Positions 16,690-26,100 of a DNA stretch of 64,000 bases are shown here, one piece after another. The position numbers and the translations under genes were made by a program. The stretch comes from Pseudomonas sp. 30_B. Lineage in GTDB: Bacteria > Pseudomonadota > Gammaproteobacteria > Pseudomonadales > Pseudomonadaceae. The notes under the pieces were generated by a model. That model was not told the DNA's origin. It did not search any database and saw only the letters and a list, made by a program, of their open reading frames with translations. The stretch covers positions 97,916 through 161,915 of the forward strand of contig NZ_JAFGYY010000004.1 of assembly GCF_017491605.1 (NCBI RefSeq), written 5' to 3'. The first letter of the stretch is position 1. Every line of letters begins with the position of its first letter.

Positions 16690-18449
16690 TGCGTGGGTTC
16701 CTGGCGCTGCTGCTGTTGCTGGTACCAGAACTTGCGGCGCAGCAGTTCGGATGGATCGTCGGGAATCTGGCGCAACCATTGTTCCAGGGCCTGGCGGCGC
16801 TCGTCACTCAATGGACCGGTGCTCGCCAGGTTGGTTTCGCCTTCTTCGACATGGGAACTTTGCGGCGGGACGCTCTGGCTGGCGGCGGGCTTGTCGGCGT
16901 CGCGCTGTTCCGGCGTCTGGGCCGAAGGGGTGGGCTGCGAGGCCTGTTCCTCGGACTGCTCTTCCTTGGGTTTCGACTCCCTGGGCTGTAGCGGCTGGGG
17001 TTCGCTGGTTTCGCCCTGGGACGGATTCTGCTGCGGGGAGGACTGGCTTGCTTCGTCGCCGGAGGCTTTCTGCCGCTGACGCAGCAGCTCCTCCAGCAAC
17101 GCCTTGTTGCGTTGCGCGGCGGCCAGGTCGGGTGCGCGCTCCAGGGCCTGGTCGTAGGCGTCGATCGCGGCTTCCAGCTCGTTCTGGCGGGCCAGGGCGT
17201 TGCCACGGTTGTAATGGTCGGCGGCGCTGTCACCCTGGGAGAAGGCCCGCGCGGCGTCGGCGTAGTCGCCGGCTTCAAAGAGGGCCAGGCCCCGCCAGCG
17301 GAAGTCCTCGAAGCGCTCGGCGGCTTCGGCCGGTTTCTGCGCTTCGAGCAGGCGCTGGCCCTGCTGGTCGGGGGTCAGCCAGAGGTCGGCGAGTTCGAAG
17401 GCATTGGCGCTCTGCGGCGTGGACCACAACAGCGGCAACAGCAGCGGCAGGCTGAACAGCCAGCCCCGGCGACCGGCGCAGGCGGCGAGCAACAATAGCG
17501 GCAGCAGCAGCCAGTAGCCCTGGTCGGCCCAGCGTTGCAGGCGTAGAAGGGCGTCGTCCTCGCTGGCCTGCAGGCCCTGGGTGTTGTTCAGTAGGCCCAG
17601 CGCGCGCAGGTCGGCGTTGCCCGGGCGCAGACGCTGGAAGCGTCCGTCGAGGTCGGTGGCGAACTGGCGGAGGGTGTTTTCGTCCAGCCGCGGCACCAGG
17701 ATGTTGCCTTGCTCGTCCTTGAGGAAGGTGCCGTCTTCCTGGGCGATCGGCGCGCCGCCGGGGGTGCCGATGGCGAGCAGCAGGAGGTCCTTGCCCTTGC
17801 CCTTGAGCGCCTTGCGGATGCCCTGGCGTTCCTGCGCATCCAGGGCGCTGGCGATCAGCAGGATGTGGCCGTTGCCTTCGGCACCGTGGTTCAGCAACTG
17901 GCGCGCCTGCTCGACGGCGAGGTCGGCGCGGCGGCCCGGCGCCGGCATGATCGAGGGCTTGAGCGCGTCCAGCAGGTTGCGCGCGGTGCCCAGGTCATTG
18001 GACAGCGGCACCAGGGTGTGAGCGCTGCCGGCGTAGACGACGATGGCGGTCTGTGCGTCGCTGCGTGCCCGCAACAGGTCGAGCACCTTGCGCCGTGCCT
18101 GCTCCAGGCGGCTGGGCGGCAGGTCGGTGGCGAGCATTTCCGGCGTCAGTTCGAGGACCACCACCAGCGGATCGCTGCGCTCCATCGCCGGTTGTTCCAG
18201 GTACTGCCAGCTCGGGCCGAGCAGTGCGAGTACTGCCAGCAGCCAGGCCAGGCCGAGGAATATCCACGGACGTCGTTCGTGGCGGCCGTGACCGCCGGAC
18301 AGCATCCAGGGGTGGAAGGCCGCCGGCAGCAGCAATTGCCAGCGGCCGGCGCGGCGCTGGCGGTGCCAGAGCTTCCACAGCAGCCAGCCGAGCAGCGGCA
18401 GCAGGAGCAGCGACCAGGGGCGCAGCAGGTGGGGCCAGAACGCGCTCAT
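16686..18449 (-). CDS. BatB/BatC fusion: VWA-like domain plus TPR protein
   Basis: This 587-residue protein has two N-terminal TM helices, a VWA-like periplasmic domain (about 85-290), two further hydrophobic segments near 305-345, TPR repeats (about 350-450, including YNRGNALARQNELEAAIDAYDQAL) and a Gln/Ser/Pro/Glu-rich linker before a short conserved C-terminus. The position where VWA domains have DxSxS reads LELTPEM, so the metal site looks lost. The ATG overlaps the batA stop (ATGA). It combines roles of BatB (VWA) and BatC (TPR). Confidence 0.87.
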   Translation of the reverse strand: MSAFWPHLLRPWSLLLLPLLGWLLWKLWHRQRRAGRWQLLLPAAFHPWMLSGGHGRHERRPWIFLGLAWLLAVLALLGPSWQYLEQPAMERSDPLVVVLELTPEMLATDLPPSRLEQARRKVLDLLRARSDAQTAIVVYAGSAHTLVPLSNDLGTARNLLDALKPSIMPAPGRRADLAVEQARQLLNHGAEGNGHILLIASALDAQERQGIRKALKGKGKDLLLLAIGTPGGAPIAQEDGTFLKDEQGNILVPRLDENTLRQFATDLDGRFQRLRPGNADLRALGLLNNTQGLQASEDDALLRLQRWADQGYWLLLPLLLLAACAGRRGWLFSLPLLLPLLWSTPQSANAFELADLWLTPDQQGQRLLEAQKPAEAAERFEDFRWRGLALFEAGDYADAARAFSQGDSAADHYNRGNALARQNELEAAIDAYDQALERAPDLAAAQRNKALLEELLRQRQKASGDEASQSSPQQNPSQGETSEPQPLQPRESKPKEEQSEEQASQPTPSAQTPEQRDADKPAASQSVPPQSSHVEEGETNLASTGPLSDERRQALEQWLRQIPDDPSELLRRKFWYQQQQQRQEPTQ

Positions 18450-19489
18450 GGCTGCCGCTCCCGGCGCAGGCGTGCCAGCCAGGCCGGGCGGGCCGGCCAG
18501 CGCCAGTCCTCCGGCGGCCAGAGTTCGCGGACCACCAGTGTCACGCTGATCAGCAGCGCAAGAAGCAGCGGCCAGCAGTAGAGCGCCAGGGCAGGGCGCG
18601 CCTGGGTGGGTTTCTGCTCCACCGGCTCCAGGGCGTCGAGGCTGTCTGAGATGCGTTGCAGCTCCTCGCCATTGCGGGCGCGGAAATACTCGCCGCCGGT
18701 GATTTGCGCGATGGCCTTGAGCGTCGGCTCGTCCAGGTCCAGGCCAGGGTTCAGGCCGAACAGGCCCTTCACGCCACCCTGCTGGGGATCGGCGCCGATG
18801 CCGATGGTGTAGACCTTCACCTGCTCCTCGGCGGCGAGGCGGGCGGCGGTCTGCGGATCGATCTCGCCGGCGGTGTTGGCGCCGTCGGTGATCAGCACCA
18901 GTACGCGGCTCTGTGCCGGGCGCTGGCGCAGGCGCTTGACCGCCACGCCGATGGCATCGCCCAGCGCGGTGTCCTTGCCGGCGATGCCGATCATCGCCTC
19001 GTCGAGCCAGACGCGCACGGTGTCGCGGTCGAAGGTCAGTGGCGCCTGCAGGTAGGCGCGGGTGCCGAAGAGGATCAGGCCGACGCGGTCGCCACGGCGC
19101 GCCTCGATGAAGCCGCCAAAGAGTTTCTTCACCAGTTCCAGACGGCTGATGTCGTCGTCTTCCCAGCGCATGTCGGCGTAGTCCATGGAACCGGAGACAT
19201 CCACGGCGAGCAGCAGGTCGCGACCGCTGGCGGGAATCGGCAGCGGGTCGCCGACCCACTGCGGACGCGCCGCCGCCATCAGCAGGCAGAGCCAGAGCAG
19301 GGCGAAGGGCGCCTGCTGGCGCCAGGCCGGCAGACGGGCGCGGGCTCGGCGGCCGGCGAGGCCTTCGAGCTCCTGGAGGAAACTGACCTTGAGTGCCGCC
19401 TCGCCGCTGTCCGCCGGCGGCAGGATAAGGCGCATCACCCAGGGCAGGGGCGCGAGCAGGAAGACCCAGGGCCAGGCGAGCTCAAACAT
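18446..19489 (-). CDS. batA: BatA-type von Willebrand factor A membrane protein
   Basis: This 347-residue protein has two N-terminal hydrophobic segments, a VWA domain with an intact MIDAS (AVDVSGSMDYADM, the threonine-containing KDTALGDAIG, and the later ITDGANTAGEID), and a C-terminal TM helix near 310-330. VWA proteins of this type are thought to be clients or partners of MoxR AAA+ ATPases. It overlaps the DUF4381 gene by 8 bases upstream and the VWA-TPR gene by 4 bases downstream, so it is firmly within one operon. Confidence 0.9.
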   Translation of the reverse strand: MFELAWPWVFLLAPLPWVMRLILPPADSGEAALKVSFLQELEGLAGRRARARLPAWRQQAPFALLWLCLLMAAARPQWVGDPLPIPASGRDLLLAVDVSGSMDYADMRWEDDDISRLELVKKLFGGFIEARRGDRVGLILFGTRAYLQAPLTFDRDTVRVWLDEAMIGIAGKDTALGDAIGVAVKRLRQRPAQSRVLVLITDGANTAGEIDPQTAARLAAEEQVKVYTIGIGADPQQGGVKGLFGLNPGLDLDEPTLKAIAQITGGEYFRARNGEELQRISDSLDALEPVEQKPTQARPALALYCWPLLLALLISVTLVVRELWPPEDWRWPARPAWLARLRRERQP

Positions 19490-19979
19490 GCTTGCGTACC
19501 CAGGTTTCCACGGCGGCGGCGAGGCCGTTGATGGCCTTGTCGTCGAGCTGGCATTCGGCGCGGTAGCCGCCCTCCACCAGGATCATCCAGCGGGTCAGGC
19601 CGGCGGCGGGGCAGCGGTTATCGAGGAAGGCCAGCCAGGCGCGGCCGCTCAGGGTATGGCTGTGGCTGTCGGGCCAGCGCGCCCGCGACACGCGCTTGAG
19701 CAGGCCGTTGATCGCCTGCAGCCAGGGGCCGGCGGGAGCGCGGTCATAGGGTCGCGGCAGCCGCGCCAGTTCTTCCAGCGCCGCCTGGCGCAAGGGATCG
19801 AGTGGGGCTTCGGCGACTTCCGTCGGCTTGCGTCGTGGTTGCCAGTGCTGGCGTGTCAGCCAGAGCCCCCACAGCGCTATCGGAATCAGCGCGGCGACCA
19901 CCCACCAGCCGGGGGCGGGCGGCCACCAGGCGACGGGCGCTGGGGCGATCAGGGGTTGCAGCTGGTCGAGCGGGTTCAT
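19482..19979 (-). CDS. DUF4381 single-pass membrane protein
   Basis: This 165-residue protein has one TM helix near the N-terminus (PAPGWWVVAALIPIALWGLWLT) followed by a cytoplasmic helical domain containing LDPLRQAALEELARLP and LSGRAWLAFLDN. That is the DUF4381 layout found in moxR/bat operons. Its start overlaps the end of the DUF58 gene (ATGA), and its end overlaps batA by 8 bases. Its role is unknown but its position inside the complex operon is constant in many proteobacteria. Confidence 0.87.
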   Translation of the reverse strand: MNPLDQLQPLIAPAPVAWWPPAPGWWVVAALIPIALWGLWLTRQHWQPRRKPTEVAEAPLDPLRQAALEELARLPRPYDRAPAGPWLQAINGLLKRVSRARWPDSHSHTLSGRAWLAFLDNRCPAAGLTRWMILVEGGYRAECQLDDKAINGLAAAVETWVRKHV

Positions 19980-20920
19980 GGTGCGTACCCCGGCTGGTGC
20001 TGTTCCAGCAGGTTGCGCAACTGTTCCACCAATTCCTCCTGGGTGGACAGCGGCAGCAGCGGTACGCCCAGGCGCTGGGCCAGGCGCGTCCAGCGTTCGC
20101 GGCGGGCCTGCCCCAGGGCGCGGTAGGCCAGGCGCTGCTCGTCGATGTGGGTGTCCATCTCCAGCTGCGCCGGGCCTTCGGCGAAGCGCAGCAGTCCGGC
20201 TGCCGGCAGGGCGTGGTCGAGCGGGTCGGACACTGGCAGCAGCACCAGGTCGGTATGGCGCGCCAACAGCGACAGTTGCTGCTCGGCCAGATCGCCCAGG
20301 GCGCGCTCGTCGCACACCACCAGGATCAGGCTGCCGGGGCGCAGCACTTCGCGGGCGCGGCGCAGTGCCATGCTGAAACCGTCGCCGCCATGGCCGAGGC
20401 CTGCGCCGGCGAGCAGGCCGTGGTTGGCCCGCACGACCAGGTTGAGCAGTTGCAGCAGGCTCTGCTTGCTGCGCCGTGGCTTGATCTCCTGGCATTCGCT
20501 GTCGGTGAACACCAGTCCGCCGATACGGTCGTTGTGCGCCAGCGCGGACCAGCCGATGAAGGCGGCGGCGCGGGCCGCAAGGACCGACTTCAGGCACAGC
20601 CCGGAGCCGAAGAACAGCCGGGAGCTCTGCTCGACGAGGACGAACACCGGCCGCTCGCGCTCCTCATGGAACAATTTGGTGTGCGGCTCCTGGGTGCGCG
20701 CGGTGACGCGCCAGTCGATGGTGCGCACGTCGTCGCCGGCCTGGTAGACGCGCACCTGGTCGAAGTCCACGCCACGCCCGCGCAGGCGCGAATGGTGCAG
20801 GCCGATCAGCGGGCTGCGCCGCGACGGCGTGGAGAACAGCTGGGCTTCGCGCAGGCGGTGGCGGATCTCGATCAGCTCGCCGAGCGAGACGGCTACGCCT
20901 GGCGCCAGGACGTTGTGCAT
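19976..20920 (-). CDS. DUF58 domain protein of the MoxR/Bat operon
   Basis: This 314-residue soluble protein has the DUF58 core: GRGVDFDQVRVYQAGDDVRTIDWRVTARTQEPHTKLF followed by a VWA-like fold (PVFVLVEQSSRLFFGSG), here also without the canonical DxSxS. DUF58 proteins are almost always next to MoxR ATPases. It starts one base after the moxR stop codon. A direct interaction with MoxR is likely from context but is inferred. Confidence 0.9.
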   Translation of the reverse strand: MHNVLAPGVAVSLGELIEIRHRLREAQLFSTPSRRSPLIGLHHSRLRGRGVDFDQVRVYQAGDDVRTIDWRVTARTQEPHTKLFHEERERPVFVLVEQSSRLFFGSGLCLKSVLAARAAAFIGWSALAHNDRIGGLVFTDSECQEIKPRRSKQSLLQLLNLVVRANHGLLAGAGLGHGGDGFSMALRRAREVLRPGSLILVVCDERALGDLAEQQLSLLARHTDLVLLPVSDPLDHALPAAGLLRFAEGPAQLEMDTHIDEQRLAYRALGQARRERWTRLAQRLGVPLLPLSTQEELVEQLRNLLEQHQPGYAP

Positions 20921-20921
20921 G

Positions 20922-21881
<960 letters not shown>

Positions 21882-21928
21882 CGCGTGGGGTTCCTGGACG
21901 AGGGTAGGGCTGTGTCGGGGCCCATACT

Positions 21929-22819
21929 TTACTGCATCGGCAGTTCCGCGGGGAGCGCCGGGGTTCTCACCTGGGGCAGAGCGGCCTGCGACGCCGGGTC
22001 GCCGGGCAGCGACGTCAGGCAGCGCAGCGGGCTGTTCGGGTTGCGCACATGGCGCATCTCGCGGGCGCCGCCGTGGACGACAGCGAAGCGGTAGACCCAG
22101 GCGACCAGGCGCGGCATGCCGGCTTCCAGCAGCATGCGATGGAACAACTCGTCCGCCTCGGCCTTGGTCACCGGGGCGACGTTGAGGAACTGGTACAGCG
22201 CGTCGTGCACCAGGCTCGCGTGGTGGGCCACCGGCCAGAACATCAGGCGCTGCTTCTGCTCGCCGTGGCACAGGTACTGCACCGGCTCCAAGTGGTCCCA
22301 CCAGTCGGGCGTGCCGAAGGTGGCGATCCAGTAGAAGGGCACCTTGGGCGAGCAGCCGTCCCAGGCGTAGGTGCGTTGGCAGGACAAGTCGTAACTCACG
22401 GTGCCGGCGACCAGGTCCACGCGGGCCGGGCCGGGGTTGATGATGATGCGCCCGTCGTGCACCACCAGCCACTCGCTATAGAAGAAGCGACCGTTGAACA
22501 CGGCGTCTTCGCGCACCAGCGGGAAGTCGATGTAGTTGATCCACGGCCCGTTGCGGTCCCGGCTGCAGAAGCCCCACTCGTGGATCGAACGCTCCCGTGC
22601 CAGTCGTACCCGGTGCAGGCGCTCACGGCGGCCGATGCAGCGCGGCAGCAGCACGCCGAGGTAGACCGGTACGGCCCCCAGCAGGAGCGGGCGCACGGCT
22701 TGATCGAGGAACAGCCAGGCCAGGACGACCAGAGCAACGCCGAGCAAGGTGACCAGCAGGTTGTCCAGGTGGCGCAGCAATGGGCGGTGCAGGGGCGGGC
22801 GGCGTTGCATGGCATCCAT
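21929..22819 (-). CDS. DUF1353-like protein with N-terminal membrane anchor
   Basis: This 296-residue protein has two hydrophobic helices at about 20-60. The soluble part has features of DUF1353, a domain also found in phage proteins: AWDGCSPKVPF, then HHASLVHDALYQF and ADELFHRMLLEAGM. The family assignment is tentative and no function is known. It starts at ATG 22819, with a second ATG three codons later. It lies 47 bases upstream of moxR on the same strand, so it may lead the moxR/bat operon. Confidence 0.65.
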   Translation of the reverse strand: MDAMQRRPPLHRPLLRHLDNLLVTLLGVALVVLAWLFLDQAVRPLLLGAVPVYLGVLLPRCIGRRERLHRVRLARERSIHEWGFCSRDRNGPWINYIDFPLVREDAVFNGRFFYSEWLVVHDGRIIINPGPARVDLVAGTVSYDLSCQRTYAWDGCSPKVPFYWIATFGTPDWWDHLEPVQYLCHGEQKQRLMFWPVAHHASLVHDALYQFLNVAPVTKAEADELFHRMLLEAGMPRLVAWVYRFAVVHGGAREMRHVRNPNSPLRCLTSLPGDPASQAALPQVRTPALPAELPMQ

Positions 22820-23130
22820 TCCAGGCGAGCATTCCAGGCGAAGTCAGGATCATGGTAGCGCTTTGCTATCTACTGCGTCAGCGGCCATCCAAGTATTTCG
22901 GTCATGACCCAATGGATTCCCCGGCACCTGTCCGGAGCAAGCCGTTGAACGAATATGTCGCAGCCCCGTAAGCGCTCGGTAGTCCACTCCCGATAAGCTC
23001 GGCGGACCGGTGACCGTCCGGTCGGGACGGTCAATCGAGGGTCACACTGCCCAATTACATCCGTGACCTGCCCAAGACGCACAAGCGAACTACGCTCAAT
23101 CCAATAATTCGAGCCCAGCGGAGTAACACC
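22820..23130 (+). promoter_or_regulatory. Promoter region between the DUF1353-like gene and gdhB
   Basis: This is a gene-free 311 bases between divergent genes. It contains a hairpin with arms GACCGTCC (23012-23019) and GGACGGTC (23025-23032). The gdhB ribosome site GGAG ends 8 bases before the ATG. No clear -35/-10 pair was picked out. Confidence 0.35.
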
Positions 23131-26100
23131 ATGGCGTTCTTCACCGCAGCCAGCAAAGCCGACTTCCAGCAACAACTGCAGACGGCCCTGGCGCAGCACG
23201 TCGACGAAAAGGGCATGCCACAAGTGGCCCTGTTCGCCGAACAGTTCTTCGGTTTCATCTCCCTCGACGAATTGACCCAGCGCAGGCTGTCCGACCTGGT
23301 CGGTTGCACCCTGTCGTCCTGGCGCCTGCTGGAGCGGTTCGACCCCGCGCAGCCCGAGGTGCAGGTGTACAACCCCGATTACGAGAAGCACGGCTGGCAA
23401 TCCACCCATACCGCCGTGCAGGTGCTGCATCCGGACCAGCCGTTCCTGGTCGACTCGGTGCGCATGGAACTGAACCGCCGTGGCTACAGCATCCACACCC
23501 TGCAGACCAACGTGCTGAGCGTGCGCCGCAACGCGAAGGGCGAGCTGCTGGAAATCCTGCCCAAGGGCACCCATGGCAAGGACGTGCATCAGGAATCGCT
23601 GATGTATCTGGAGATCGACCGCGCCTCCCATGTCGGCGAACTGCGCACGCTGGAGAAGAGCCTGCTCGAAGTGCTGGGTGAGGTTCGCCTGGCAGTGGCC
23701 GACTTCCCGGCCATGCGCGCCAAGGCCGAGGAACTGCTGGCCTGGCTGGGCAAATCGAAGTCCAAGGCACGTGCGGAAGAAACCGCCGAAGTGCGTGCCT
23801 TCCTCGAATGGTTGCTGGACAACCATTTCACCTTCCTCGGCTACGAGGAATTCACCGTCGCTGACGAGACCGATGGCGGTCGCATGGTCTACGACGAGAA
23901 GTCCTTCCTCGGTGTGGCCAAGCTGCTGCGCACCGGCCTCAGCCAGCAGGAGCTGCACATCGAAGACTACGCGGTGGCCTACCTGCGCGAGCCGCTGCTG
24001 CTGTCCTTCGCCAAGGCCTCGCATCCCAGCCGCGTGCATCGCCCGGCCTACCCGGATTACGTATCGATCCGCGAGATCGACGCCAAGGGCAAGGTGCTGC
24101 GCGAGTTCCGCTTCATGGGCCTGTTCACGTCGTCGGTCTACAACGACAGCGTGACCCAGATCCCGTCGATCCGCGGCAAGGTGCTCGAAGTCGAGCGCCG
24201 CTCCGGTTTCGATGCCAATGCCCACCTGGGCAAGGAACTGGCCCAGGTGCTGGAAGTGCTGCCGCGCGACGACCTGTTCCAGACCTCGGTGGACGAGCTG
24301 TTCGCCACCGCCATGTCCATCGTGCAGATCCAGGAACGCAACAAGATCCGCCTGTTCCTGCGCAAGGACCCCTACGGCCGCTTCGCCTACTGCCTGGCGT
24401 ACGTGCCGCGCGACATCTATTCCACCGAGACGCGCATCAAGATCGAGCAGGTCCTGCGCGATCGCCTGAAGGCCAGCGACTGCGAGTTCTGGACCTTCTT
24501 CTCCGAGTCCACCCTGGCGCGCGTGCAGTTCATCCTGCGCGTCGATCCGAAGAACCGCATCGACGTCGATGCCGCCCAGCTGGAGCAGGAAGCCATCCAG
24601 GCCTGCCGCTCCTGGCAGGACGACTACGCCGCGCTGGTGCTGGAAAACTTCGGCGAAGGCCAGGGCAACAACCTGCTGGAAGACTTCCCCAAAGGCTTCC
24701 CCGCCGGCTACCGCGAGCGCTTCGCCCCGCACTTCGCGGTGGTGGACCTGCAGCACCTGTCCAGCCTGTCCGAGAACCGCCCGCTGGTGATGAGCTTCTA
24801 CCAGCCGCTGGCCCAGGGTGAGCAGCAGCTGCACTGCAAGCTGTACCACGCCGATTCGCCGCTGGCGCTGTCGGACGTCCTGCCGATCCTGGAGAACCTC
24901 GGCCTGCGCGTGCTCGGCGAGTTCCCCTACCGCCTGCGCCACAGCAACGGCCGTGAGTACTGGATCCACGACTTCGCCTTCACCTACGCCGAAGGCCTGG
25001 ACGTCAACATCCAGGAGCTCAACGAGACCCTGCAGGACGCCTTCGTCCATATCGTCAACGGCGACGCCGAGAACGACGCCTTCAACCGCCTGGTGCTGAC
25101 CGCCGGCCTGCCGTGGCGCGACGTGGCGCTGCTGCGTGCCTACGCCCGCTACCTCAAGCAGATTCGCCTGGGCTTCGACCTCGGCTACATTGCCAGCGCG
25201 CTGAACGCCCATGTGGACATCGCCCGCGAACTGGTGCGCCTGTTCAAGACCCGCTTCTACCTGGCCCGCAAGCTCACCGCCGAGGACCTGGACGACAAGC
25301 AGCAGAAACTGGAGCAGGCCATCCTCACCGCGCTGGACGATGTCCAGGTGCTCAACGAGGACCGCATCCTGCGGCGCTACCTGGACCTGATCAAGGCGAC
25401 CCTGCGCACCAACTTCTATCAGCCGGATGCGGCCGGGCAAAACAAGGGCTACTTCAGCTTCAAGTTCAATCCCAAGGCCATTCCGGAAATCCCGCGGCCG
25501 ACGCCGAAGTTCGAAATCTTCGTCTACTGCCCGCGCGTGGAAGGCGTGCACCTGCGCTTCGGCGACGTGGCCCGTGGCGGCCTGCGCTGGTCCGACCGCG
25601 AGGAAGACTTCCGCACCGAAGTGCTGGGCCTGGTGAAGGCGCAGCAGGTGAAGAACGCGGTGATCGTGCCCACGGGTGCCAAGGGCGGCTTCATCCCGCG
25701 TCGCCTGCCGGTAGGTGGCACGCGCGATGAAATCCAGGCTGAGGCCATTGCCTGCTACCGCATCTTCATCTCCGGCCTGCTGGACGTGACCGACAACCTC
25801 AAGGAAGGCAAGGTCGTGCCGCCGGCCAACGTGGTACGCCACGACCCGGACGATCCCTACCTGGTGGTGGCGGCCGACAAGGGCACCGCGACCTTCTCCG
25901 ACATCGCCAACGGCATCTCCGCCGAGTATGACTTCTGGCTGGGCGACGCCTTCGCCTCCGGCGGCTCCGCCGGCTACGACCACAAGGGCATGGGCATCAC
26001 CGCCCGTGGCGGCTGGGTCTCGGTGCAGCGTCACTTCCGCGAGCGCGGCATCGACGTGCAGAAGGACAGCGTCACCGTCATCGGCATCGGCGACATGGCC

